From the NCBI GenBank assembly GCA_907163375.1, contig CAJQUW010008927.1, positions 1 to 64,000 on the forward strand: a DNA stretch of 64,000 nucleotides, given 5' to 3'. Source of the DNA: Prostheceraeus crozeri (Eukaryota; Platyhelminthes; Polycladida; Euryleptidae). This document shows, one piece after another, positions 9,469-17,166 of this stretch. Numbering within the stretch: the stretch's first letter is position 1; every line of letters starts with the position of its first letter. The notes under the pieces are model-generated. The model was not told where the DNA came from, ran no database searches, and saw only the letters and a list, made by a program, of their open reading frames with translations. The translations under genes were made by a program, and so were the position numbers.

Positions 9469-10689
9469 TCACTGTCGATCACTTAGATGAAAGATGTCGG
9501 CACGACGCATCCAAGAGTTCATACTTGAAGGATAACCAGTCCATTTAACAAGACACCATTCTTCACCTTGCCGTTTTTTACATCGAATGATTTTCTCTAC
9601 CAAATATGTTTCACTTTCAGTGACTACCTCAATCTCATCGCGGTAAAAGCTACCCTCAATTTCTTCATTATCGTAATCTTTCAACTTGTAGGTGGTCGGA
9701 GAGTCTTTTTGATTAATCCTTGATACTGTAAATACCTCCTCTGTCCAATTCCGAAGGTACCCTTTAGCAACAACACTCTTCACTTTTGAGATACGAACTT
9801 TGTCACCAATTTTCACATCACTTTTCACATGAGTGCGTTTACGTTGGAATGATTCGCGCACTTTATCTACATTGTCAGCATTTACATCTACTGGTCTGAG
9901 TCCAATAGAACGATGGATAGAGTGATTGTAGGCATGGAGTGTATCTTGTAGAACCTTTGTCCAATTTTGTGTCAAGTTGGCAGTAAAATGTCGCCACAAG
10001 TGATTTTTTAATGTGCGATTAAAACGTTCAACGAGTGAAGCTTTATAAGCACTCTTTACACTAAACAACTCAATGTCATGCCTCTCAAATAATCTTCTCA
10101 CATGCTGATTTTCAAACTCTTTTCCTTGATCACTCTGAATTCTTTTTGGAATGCGACCTTCTCGAAAAATTGTTTGGAATGCTTTTGCTACTCCTTTCCC
10201 TTCTTTAGTTTTTAAAGGTTGAGCCCACGCATAACGCGAGAAAATATCAATGACGGTTAAAATAAAATTATTGCCCGAGTTATGTTTTGAAATGGAGGCA
10301 ACATCGCACAAATGTGCTTGCCACTGTTCATCGATGTCATGAACAATATAATGGTGGGTGCGGTACTTCTTTTTCGCTTGTTTGTGGAGTGTATAGGTAG
10401 CCTGACTCTTTAACCATCGTTTCACTTGTGATTGTGGAAGACCACTCGCTTTTGATAATTTCTCGATAGATGCAAATCCCGCCGGATGTTTTACATCATA
10501 ATAGATTGACTTCAAACGTTCAGTCGATGACGACTGACTCTTTTTCCTCCTTCTCATCTTTTTGTTTTCTTGCCTTTCTACATTTACAACAACTGCAGCA
10601 GTTAGCTTTAGCGGTTTTGCGATCGTGTTCACATTGCTTAGGGGTTTCATTGTGAGAGCTGGCGCAGCAAGTGCAAGTGACAACGACAT
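9469..10689 (-). CDS. retroviral-type integrase with C-terminal chromodomain
   Basis: The DDE integrase of a Polinton, responsible for insertion with 6-bp target duplications. The catalytic triad is visible as D129 (HLCDVAS), D187 (QSDQGKEF) and E221 (VERFNRTLK) in the 406-residue frame. It is preceded by a helix-rich N-terminal domain with SGLPQSQVKRWL. Residues ~355-400 form a chromodomain (YLVEKIIRCKK, WCLVKWTGYPSS..SW), which in this family may steer integration. The first ~45-55 residues overlap a Cys-rich ORF in another frame (10520-10735) and are low-complexity Ala/Leu, so translation may really start at an internal Met such as the one before RRRKKSQSS. No break is seen in the catalytic part. 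Confidence 0.93.
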   Translation of the reverse strand: MSLSLALAAPALTMKPLSNVNTIAKPLKLTAAVVVNVERQENKKMRRRKKSQSSSTERLKSIYYDVKHPAGFASIEKLSKASGLPQSQVKRWLKSQATYTLHKQAKKKYRTHHYIVHDIDEQWQAHLCDVASISKHNSGNNFILTVIDIFSRYAWAQPLKTKEGKGVAKAFQTIFREGRIPKRIQSDQGKEFENQHVRRLFERHDIELFSVKSAYKASLVERFNRTLKNHLWRHFTANLTQNWTKVLQDTLHAYNHSIHRSIGLRPVDVNADNVDKVRESFQRKRTHVKSDVKIGDKVRISKVKSVVAKGYLRNWTEEVFTVSRINQKDSPTTYKLKDYDNEEIEGSFYRDEIEVVTESETYLVEKIIRCKKRQGEEWCLVKWTGYPSSMNSWMRRADIFHLSDRQ

Positions 10690-10735
10690 TCACTTCTGGC
10701 GGCTCATTACATGGCAAGCAACACATCTGCTTCAT
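10520..10735 (-). CDS. small Cys-rich protein, 71 aa, overlapping the integrase start
   Basis: An ORF from ATG 10735 that begins one base after the stop codon of the 230-aa gene. It has about 12 cysteines in clusters (MCCLPC, CTCCASSH, CCSCCKCRK) and then a Lys/Glu-rich tail, suggesting a zinc-binding or disulphide-rich peptide. It overlaps the first ~55 codons of the integrase frame. The Cys pattern is far from random, so this frame is probably the coding one in the overlap. It has no known family. Splicing from this exon into integrase is an alternative that cannot be excluded. Confidence 0.5.
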   Translation of the reverse strand: MKQMCCLPCNEPPEVNVVVTCTCCASSHNETPKQCEHDRKTAKANCCSCCKCRKARKQKDEKEEKESVVID

Positions 10736-10736
10736 A

Positions 10737-11429
10737 TTAATAGTCTGAGAACATGTATTTCCTGGGAGGAGCTGTTTTGCGTTTTCCTTTTACTAGTTTT
10801 GGTGGTGGTGTAGATCTACGTCGAGTTCTTCCTCTTGTTTGCTTAGTGAGTGTGGGAGGGAATGTAGCAAGTGACGTCTTAAACCAATGTGTTGGCATTT
10901 TCATCGTCTGAAGCATTGGAGCAGTAGCCACTGTTGAATCAGGTTCTTTCCATGTCTCATTATTCAAAGCAAATTTTGGCACATTATGCTTTTTCAATAG
11001 TTTAAGAAAGTATGACCAACCAGGTGGAACATAGCCCTGACGGCGCTTTCTACGTGTCGCATACTGAATCAAGTCTTCATAACGTGAAGCATCAATCACT
11101 TTATTTTCATCTGTAATGATTTCTCCTCTATCATTTACATTGAGATGGGGTTCAATACTATTGAAAAGAGATATGGCATGTGCGCGAGATGCTAAAGGTG
11201 TAGCAGTCGATACAGAGCCACGCATCTTATTCTTCAAGTTTTTCAATTGCTCAACAGTTTCCGCTTGTAATAATACAGCACGATGTGGATCTTTGATGTG
11301 AACATTTTGCTGATAATCTATTTCTTTCCTATACATTTGATTTGCAAGAGGTTGCTTTACTTGCTGCATGGCAGTCAATTGTACATATTCATCCTGAGGA
11401 ATAACAATCATGCGAGAATAAGAACTCAT
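10737..11429 (-). CDS. unidentified Polinton cluster protein, 230 aa
   Basis: An ORF from ATG 11429 whose start overlaps the ATPase stop in an ATGA (4-bp overlap). The N-terminus SRMIVIPQDEYVQL resembles the opening of proteins that I associate with a Polinton gene neighbouring the ATPase or capsid genes. The middle is helical and charged. A conserved-looking segment PPGWSYFLKLLKKHNVPKF lies around residues 136-154. The C-terminus is basic and Pro-rich (RGRTRRRSTPPPKLVKGKRK), like a nucleic-acid-binding tail or nuclear localisation signal. Function is unknown. Its place between ATPase and integrase suggests a virion or packaging role. Confidence 0.5.
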   Translation of the reverse strand: MSSYSRMIVIPQDEYVQLTAMQQVKQPLANQMYRKEIDYQQNVHIKDPHRAVLLQAETVEQLKNLKNKMRGSVSTATPLASRAHAISLFNSIEPHLNVNDRGEIITDENKVIDASRYEDLIQYATRRKRRQGYVPPGWSYFLKLLKKHNVPKFALNNETWKEPDSTVATAPMLQTMKMPTHWFKTSLATFPPTLTKQTRGRTRRRSTPPPKLVKGKRKTAPPRKYMFSDY

Positions 11430-12442
11430 AGTTTGTAGATAATCATGGGAGTTTTCAAAATATCACTTCGAAATCTAAATTCTTCCGGACAGTCTTGCGT
11501 AAAGTCAATGAATAAGTAACCGTATGGTTTTTCAGTAGCTGCTTGAAAAATTTCAATTAAGGCTTTTGATCCTCTTGGTGCAACTTGTCGCGCTAAAATT
11601 TCAAATTGACTTTTATCTCGCGGATTCTTGAAAATAGCATAATAGTGTGTATTCAGGTTTCGTGTGCGAGCTTCTTTTCCATCAGGAAACAAATTTTGTG
11701 TGATATAGATGATAAAGCACCTTTTATGATGTGCTGCGCGAGTGAACATATCTGTAACATCTTTTGAATTCTTACTTTCTTTTAATAAATCATCCAATAC
11801 AACAACATCATTAGACTGAAGTTTATCCACTGGAATAATTCCTTCATGTCGAATAAAGTTGCGACTTTGCAATTCCTGAAACAGGGACGGTTGATAAATA
11901 CCATAACACCAAATCACTCGATTGATAGGTTCCTTAAACAACTCCCTTCTTTTATCCAATAAATTCAGCGTGAAAACAGTTTTACCTGCATGAGATGGAC
12001 CTGATACAGTCAGAACTTTATCACATTGAAGTCTGAAATCCATTATAATAATTTGAGATTCAACATTTGCATAATTAACGTCTAGAGCCAAAGATATTAC
12101 CCAATACGTTTTACCCACGATAGGAGCTAGCATCGGTAGTAACGCTGGAAGGAGACCACCCTTTTGTGTTAGAGTTTTCCTCTTTCTTTGAAGGGTGACT
12201 TTAGGATTGGAGATGAAACGCAATTTCGTAGCATATCGCTTAAGTAACTTTCGTTGTTTTGGTGCTAATTTCTTCGTCCTCAACTTTCTCACATGAGAAA
12301 TAATTTCACAAATAAATTTATCGTTAGCATGTCGTATAGCATTGTATCGCTGATTTGCTTTCATTCGTCGGAGAGCTTGAATGGCTGAAGAAAACTTTGA
12401 AGACTTTTGACTTTTACGTTTCGTCATTTTACGTTTCGCCAT
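11426..12442 (-). CDS. fusion ORF: basic QKGG protein plus packaging ATPase
   Basis: The 338-residue frame from ATG 12442 holds two parts that are separate genes in other Polintons. Residues 1-~110 form a basic helical protein (KFICEIISHVRKLR.., LQRKRKTLTQ) ending in QKGG (93-96) and a hydrophobic LLPALLPMLAPIVG. After a ~25-residue linker, Met134 (codon at 12043-12041) begins the ATPase, with Walker A GPSHAGKT (148-155), Walker B DVVVLDD (~212-218) and a YITQNLF sensor-type motif. The linker is in frame without a stop, so this is either a true fusion, a polyprotein cut at GG, or two genes joined by loss of a stop. The ATPase part alone is 205 residues. The ORF stop overlaps the next gene start. 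Confidence 0.82.
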   Translation of the reverse strand: MAKRKMTKRKSQKSSKFSSAIQALRRMKANQRYNAIRHANDKFICEIISHVRKLRTKKLAPKQRKLLKRYATKLRFISNPKVTLQRKRKTLTQKGGLLPALLPMLAPIVGKTYWVISLALDVNYANVESQIIIMDFRLQCDKVLTVSGPSHAGKTVFTLNLLDKRRELFKEPINRVIWCYGIYQPSLFQELQSRNFIRHEGIIPVDKLQSNDVVVLDDLLKESKNSKDVTDMFTRAAHHKRCFIIYITQNLFPDGKEARTRNLNTHYYAIFKNPRDKSQFEILARQVAPRGSKALIEIFQAATEKPYGYLFIDFTQDCPEEFRFRSDILKTPMIIYKL

Positions 12443-12493
12443 TTTCCGTGTTAGTCTTTGCTAAAACCTATCTTTACCACATTTGCATAGGTA

Positions 12494-12817
12494 CTAACTA
12501 TTGCGGCATAAGTGACACTCGAAATGAGCAATATCACGGTGGTTACATTTGCAAAGTTGAATGCAATTACGTATGAAACAGCGTTGACAAAAAGCATGCT
12601 TACATCTCTTGAAGATGCGCTTTTCATTTCCATCCTTTCGCTTACATACATCACAACACATAGTTTCACCGTTACTGATGTCTGTAGCAAGTCTTCTTGA
12701 AGATATGAATTTGCTAGCCTTTTCTGAATAAAAGACGCATGTACAGAAGGAATATACTTCGAGAGTGAGCAGACATAGCTCGAAAACCAGTTGTGCTACA
12801 ATCAAGTACCACTGCAT
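12494..12817 (-). CDS. membrane-anchored RING-type zinc-finger protein
   Basis: About 107 residues from ATG 12817, two bases after the TGA of the upstream 136-aa gene. The N-terminus is hydrophobic (WYLIVAQLVFELCLLTLEV), probably a signal anchor. The C-terminal half has a RING-like spacing: CDVC, 13 residues, C-K-H-A-F-C-Q-R-C, and finally CHLC. RING proteins usually act as E3 ubiquitin ligases, so a role in modifying host proteins is a family-based inference. The overlapping minus-strand frame at 12451-12690 shows no such pattern and is a shadow. Confidence 0.6.
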   Translation of the reverse strand: MQWYLIVAQLVFELCLLTLEVYSFCTCVFYSEKASKFISSRRLATDISNGETMCCDVCKRKDGNEKRIFKRCKHAFCQRCFIRNCIQLCKCNHRDIAHFECHLCRNS

Positions 12818-12819
12818 TT

Positions 12820-13230
12820 TCAATTTTTCTTTATGGAAAGTTGAATGTGAATATCTGAAATCGCTTCAATCACTAGACTGCTACCATGATGGTTAAATGC
12901 GTTAAGACGTTCAGCAATTTTTATCATATGTCTTTTAAAAAATTCTTGGGGGTGATCTACCACTTCCATTGAATAAGAAACAAAATGGAAAGAGCGACTT
13001 TCCACCTCTTCCTTTCCAAAATGACTAAACTTAATTTTCGCAACTAATCGCGCCATGATAATGCTATCAGAGAATGTATTTATTAACTCTAGAAATAGAG
13101 TGCTAGCATCATCGACCACTGCTTCGATGTCGGTCTTATCTTTATGAAAATTTATCACATAATCTTGAACAGCTACTTTTAAACTTTGCCTATGAAAATG
13201 TAATGTTCCGCAGTCGTTTGAGAAAGACAT
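12820..13230 (-). CDS. unidentified protein, 136 aa
   Basis: An ORF from ATG 13230 with no hydrophobic segment. The C-terminal part (IKIAERLNAFNHHGSSLVIEAI) resembles a short segment (RGSGW-type) found near the N-terminus of many transposon- and virus-encoded polymerase-associated proteins. That resemblance is weak. The ORF follows the exonuclease-like gene after 84 nt, and the RING gene starts two bases after its stop. Function is unknown. Confidence 0.45.
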   Translation of the reverse strand: MSFSNDCGTLHFHRQSLKVAVQDYVINFHKDKTDIEAVVDDASTLFLELINTFSDSIIMARLVAKIKFSHFGKEEVESRSFHFVSYSMEVVDHPQEFFKRHMIKIAERLNAFNHHGSSLVIEAISDIHIQLSIKKN

Positions 13231-13314
13231 GATCGCCCTTTATCTAACCCATCCATTGCATGAAAACAACTCTTCTCATAGTAACATTTATTGAATCACT
13301 ATAACAAGCATGCA

Positions 13315-13863
13315 TTATAAATCAATGGTTTGAAAGAGATAAAATAGATACAGCTGGTAACTATCATACAGCGAGCAATGATAACCATACAGGACTTTGG
13401 CAGTGTTGAGGTGAGGAGGAAAGAAGCATTGGTTATGAACGTAGCTACTACAACGAACAGACAAAATAGGAACACACAAATCCTTAAAACGTTTCGTGAC
13501 TTCATGGTAGTGTTGATTCACTCTACTATCCCAAGGCGGGAGCAAAATATCATCAATGATTAGATTGGGAAATACTTTCCTCTCCTTACCAGGATTATTG
13601 CAAAAGATGCGTATAACATTGAAAGCAGCTAACCATCGTTTAAAGTCAATAAGAAGAGCACTCTCACAAGAAAAGCCATAGTCTTGCAAATATTTCAGAT
13701 TAAGTCCTTGAATGTGTTTTCTCGCCCATTGATCAACATTGGGATCGCAGTTGGCATGTTGATGATAGACACTAACAATCTGATATGTCCAATTGTTCAT
13801 AGCAATAGCACTGAGCTCCTGTACAGGTTCACCCTCACAATCCATAAAAATGATGATAGAAGC
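13315..13863 (-). CDS. DEDD exonuclease-like protein
   Basis: The ORF has a first ATG at 13845 (176 residues). A possible splice acceptor TTTTAG just before 13863 would add six in-frame residues, ASIIIF. The N-terminus then reads as a hydrophobic strand followed by MDCEGEPVQELSAI, which fits the D-x-E Exo I motif of DnaQ/DEDD 3-5 exonucleases. Further on are a NNPGKE segment and IIDDILLPPW, plausible positions for later acidic residues. The polymerase of the family has its own exonuclease domain, so this would be an extra nuclease. Assignment is by motif only. The C-terminus is hydrophobic and aromatic. No leader exon carrying ATG/GT was found nearby. Confidence 0.45.
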   Translation of the reverse strand, partial: ASIIIFMDCEGEPVQELSAIAMNNWTYQIVSVYHQHANCDPNVDQWARKHIQGLNLKYLQDYGFSCESALLIDFKRWLAAFNVIRIFCNNPGKERKVFPNLIIDDILLPPWDSRVNQHYHEVTKRFKDLCVPILSVRCSSYVHNQCFFPPHLNTAKVLYGYHCSLYDSYQLYLFYLFQTIDL

Positions 13864-13897
13864 CTAAAACGGAAATTTACACATCTAAGGAAACGTT

Positions 13898-14023
13898 CTA
13901 TAACATATTACAAAATGAAGAATTACATCGATGCTTTTCACGACAAAATACACAAATGATATGATGGCAACGAAGAAGTAAAATGTATCTAATAAGACCA
14001 CGTCTACGACACTCAAAGCACAT
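13898..14023 (-). CDS. very small RING-like zinc protein, 41 aa
   Basis: The frame extends upstream of its first ATG only through overlap with the preceding gene, so ATG 14023, 10 nt after that gene's TGA, is the likely start. Cysteines and histidines are spaced C-x2-C-x12-C-x-H-x2-C-x2-C-x5-C-x4-C, similar to the RING of the 107-aa protein two genes downstream. It may instead be an exon spliced to another gene. No family name can be given. Confidence 0.4.
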   Translation of the reverse strand: MCFECRRRGLIRYILLLRCHHIICVFCREKHRCNSSFCNML

Positions 14024-14033
14024 AAGCGAATTG

Positions 14034-14832
14034 TCATAGGGTAGAGTTAGGAAAAGACCAGTAATTCTCCTTCTTTGATTTGCGTTTTGAGGCAGCATTC
14101 TTCTCCGACTTGCGCTTCGTACCACTGCTGTTAAGGATTTGATCAATTATGTCATCCACGTTGGGTGGTTTTGGAATATATAGGATGGATTCCATATGCA
14201 TGGAGAGCGATGCTATTTTATTATCCTTGTGCCGACCATAATATAGCCCATTCACTTTGAAAAGGATATCCCAAGTACCTTCTCCGAGCTCGTCGCATGT
14301 GATGGGTGTTGAATGATCTCCCTCCTTCTTATAGTAAGTGCACCAATGTGATACCGGTAGGCAAATTTGATTACCATCCCAAATCTTTCTATAGGGAGTA
14401 TCCTTGTCATCTCTCGCCTTCCACTCTTGAGCAAGAGGAGTAGGAATGTCCATATTTAATGTCACGTACTCCTCAATAATATCAAGTTGGTGGCGAATGT
14501 ACGGACTCACGGGGATCAGTATGTAGTCCCCATACTGATTGTGCATTATCTTGACATCCGTGGAAGGGAGCATTCCCGTTTGGAGTACTACGCTATGATC
14601 GTAATAACGCAAGACTTGTTTAAATTTACGCTGTAGCGGTGTAGGATTATGTACCTTGGTTGTTTCTTCCACTGGCCTCAGTTGTAGATGATCTGATCGT
14701 AGCGAACCTTGTAACGTTTGACCGCCATTTTGTCCTACTAGTGCAGCAGATGGAGTAGATGCCTGAAAATGAAAAAGATTGTATTAAGTTTACGTTCAAG
14801 GGAGGAGAGGGAGGAAAGTAGCGACTTACCAT
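14034..14832 (-). CDS. spliced gene, 243-aa protein of unknown function
   Basis: On the minus strand an ATG (14832-14830) lies directly at a donor, ATG/GTAAGT. A 67-nt intron (14829-14763) ends in TTTTCAG. Exon 2 runs from 14762 to the TGA at 14034, in frame, giving 243 residues that begin MASTPSA. The body is soluble with aromatic and acidic segments (YYDHSV, CTYYKKEGDH, GTWDILFKVNGLYYGRH), and it ends in a Lys-rich, nuclear-signal-like tail (KRKSEKNAASKRKSKKE). Its leader, intron placement, N-terminus and promoter match those of the polymerase gene at 59765 (MASTSSP). That suggests co-regulation, perhaps replication genes. No domain is recognised. Confidence 0.7.
14763..14829 (-). other. 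67-nt intron immediately after the start codon
   Basis: GTAAGT donor at 14829 and CATTTTCAG acceptor at 14763 with a pyrimidine-rich 3-prime part. Without splicing, translation from this ATG would enter a different short frame. Confidence 0.7.
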
Positions 14833-14923
14833 TTTAGTTGGATAATAGAATAGAGAGAGAGAGAAAATGTGCGTCCGTCACTCGTGAAATTCAACGATGG
14901 AATGATTCTCACTGTGGAAGGCT

Positions 14924-14985
14924 CGCTATTTATATAGAAATGCTTGATTCTCATTGGAAGATGATCCTCATTGGACAATAACATC
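14924..14985 (-). promoter_or_regulatory. CCAAT-CCAAT-TATA promoter of the 243-aa gene
   Basis: On the minus strand two CCAAT boxes (TCCAATGAG, about 20 nt apart, near 14950-14975) are followed by TATATAAATA at about 14928-14937, roughly 100 nt before the ATG. PolB has the same order and spacing. Confidence 0.65.
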
Positions 14986-15227
14986 AAGCTGATTCCAAAT
15001 CTGAAATCCGTTTACCAATCCGAGCCTTCGTTCGCCCGCTGGAGCTGTTTCTTGGGAAATTCTAACTCTGTCGTTTTTTCACCAATCTCCCAAATCTTGA
15101 ATGGCGTCTCACATCTAAACGAAGACAGATATGAACAAGCCGTTTCTTTCAGTGAATTTGTCTCACTCTTAGCTTTCAAACGAGCTATTGCACGACAAAA
15201 TCCATCCACTAGAAGCAAAATTGGAAG

Positions 15228-15945
15228 TTTGGTGTCGGGGGGGGTCAGTGAAATTTGATGAAAAATGTTTTGGTGAAGGTCCCAGGTCGAAATGACACAC
15301 TTTGGAAAATTTTCAAAATTTTGTCCATACAAAGTCACTCTGACACTTAGGATTTTTTTAGGTGAGCTCCGACCTAAAATCTTGTAACAGCTCTAACTTT
15401 TGAACGGCTGATCCGATTGACTCGCTACAAAAATGTCGTCGAGCAGTTTTTTCTCCTCTTTCAAACGAGTGGCTGTAAGACAAAATCCGTCCTCTAGAAC
15501 CAAAGTTAGAAGATTGCTGTCGGGGGGGGGGTCGGTGAAATTTGATGAAACAAACTTTGGTGAGGGTCCCAGGTCGAAATGACACACTTTGGAAAATTTT
15601 CAAAATTTTACCCATACAAAGTCACTCTGACACATAGGATTTTTTCAGGTGAGCTACGACAGTCCACCCTCCCAACCTGGCCGGCACACCACGCCAACCT
15701 GGCCGGTACACCACGCCAACCTGGAGAGCGCAGCACACACCACCTCGCGGTAGGACGGCCGGCCAGAGGGGGGGGGACGTCAGACTCGAAGCAACACGGC
15801 GGCACACCACGACCGACTCGACGGACAGGAGGGGGGGGACGTCAGACTCGAAGCAACACGACCGACACGACGGACAGGAGGGGGGGACGTCAGCGATGGC
15901 GGCCATCTTGCGCGGTCCAGAAGTGGAGTTTTGCTTACTACTACT
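15228..15945. repeat. G-tract repeat block and right terminus of element L
   Basis: G-runs of 6-9 occur at about 15236, 15520, 15768, 15828 and 15882, several followed by GACGTCAG. CAACCTGGCCGGCACACC repeats lie at 15670-15730. The last 55 bp hold GATGGCGGCCATCTTGCGC and then GTGGAGTTTTGCTTACTACTACT-type sequence, the inverse of the AGTAGTAAG termini at 33091 and 33187. The exact end is 15942 or 15945 because an extra ACT unit is present. No ORF is supported. Confidence 0.85.
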
Positions 15946-16964
15946 CGGGCATTCGCCCGCGGGCACGGGGATTTACAATAATGGCTTAATCTGCGAATTC
16001 ATATCCGGTCAGTGGATATGCAGGTAGGGATTCATGGCGGCATATATGACGTGAGCCTAATGTATATAGCCTAAGCTCATTATGCAATTGAATCTAGTCA
16101 CTATCGAATTTAGTCACATCGTATTCTTTAGTCACTATTTCTGAAGGCTAGACCTAGGCCTATGCTAGTTGGCAAGTTCCAAGCACTGTGCAAGCGAAGT
16201 GTCAAATGGGTGAACATCGATCCATCGTCACCTATAGCAAATTCGTGCAGCGTGATGCTGCTAAAGCGTGTTATAGGCTAATCATCAAGACAGAAGGATT
16301 ATGACTTTCTCTATTGATTTTGATATTCCCTAGCTTGATTGGGTTTGATACAAGGGGCGTGTTTGACGTCAACTTATATTTCGCATTGTCATTGTGGGAC
16401 AATAACGACAACGAAATTTTCGATAGGACAGCTTGTATTATTTCACGATGTCAGATGGGAGAGCGCCCTGCATCACCAGCTTCCACATTTCTCTGAATAA
16501 ACCAATATTAGCTAGAAACGACAGCACTATAAAGGGTCCATCAAAATTGAACATTGTTTTGATTTAGAAGGAACGATTTAAACGGGTGTTTTATGCCATG
16601 AACGAACGGAAAGGGGTAATAGGTCATTTGAGCGGTGAACGAACGAACGGGTCTGAAAGGCTAATGAACGGAAGATCGAACGAACGGGGGGAAATATGAC
16701 CGTTCAAATGCCCTGGGTATGAAACACAATAATCGAAAGACATTCCTGATCGTTTTCTTACATCGAAGAGTCAGGACGATTGCAGGAAACTGCTCATCTG
16801 AGGAGCCATCTGGGAGTGATGGTCGCAGTTCACTGCATGTTATGAGGGAATACATGAGCTCCGAACGCTACGTTCAAGTGAACGAAGAACATGTTTATCC
16901 TTTAGCATACAGTTTAGGTGGTCCCTCATCTGATTGAATTCTCATGGATGACAATGCTCCATGC
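15946..16964. other. host spacer, no gene seen
   Basis: Unique-looking host DNA with TAGGCCTA-like strings (about 16150-16165) and GAACGAACGG repeats (16620-16700). No convincing ORF or RNA gene is seen. Confidence 0.5.
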
Positions 16965-17106
16965 TGTGATGTATTTGATATTTGTTTATATATGCTATGA
17001 TAAATTGATCACAACTGAAAGTGATTTTGATGTGCATGTTTCACAACATATAAATACGCATCCTCGTGACAACGCTCGTTTTCACCTCGTCCATACATAT
17101 AGCACA
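16965..17106 (+). repeat. 5-prime LTR
   Basis: 142 bp, starting TGTGATG and ending AGCACA, preceded by the target duplication CATGC. It is very short for an LTR. It contains ATATAAATACG, a possible TATA element. Confidence 0.93.
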
Positions 17107-17166
17107 TATGGCGACGAATTGACTGTTCTTTCACGAATTGAGAAGAAACTTCAGTGATATATCAAT

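Larger units (their letters stand above)
3459..15945. mobile_element. Polinton/adintovirus-like element L, left end truncated
   Basis: From right to left: terminus (15945), G-tract repeat block (15.2-15.9 kb), minus-strand structural/replication cluster (14.83-7.69 kb), second G-tract block (7.68-7.03 kb), early region (6.83-4.06 kb), and a repeat shared in inverted orientation with 58.3-59.09 kb. The right end reads CTTACTACT, the inverse of the AGTAGTAAG ends at 33091 and 33187. The left end at 3459 stops in the sequence that, in element R, forms the 3-prime end of the 151-aa gene (59093), so L has lost its polymerase side here. No polymerase, protease or penton gene is present in L. Confidence 0.8.

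Noticed and set aside
7687..14832. Adenain-type cysteine protease in element L
   Set aside because: No frame shows a plausible His-Asp-Cys arrangement of that family, so the protease, if any, lies outside the window.
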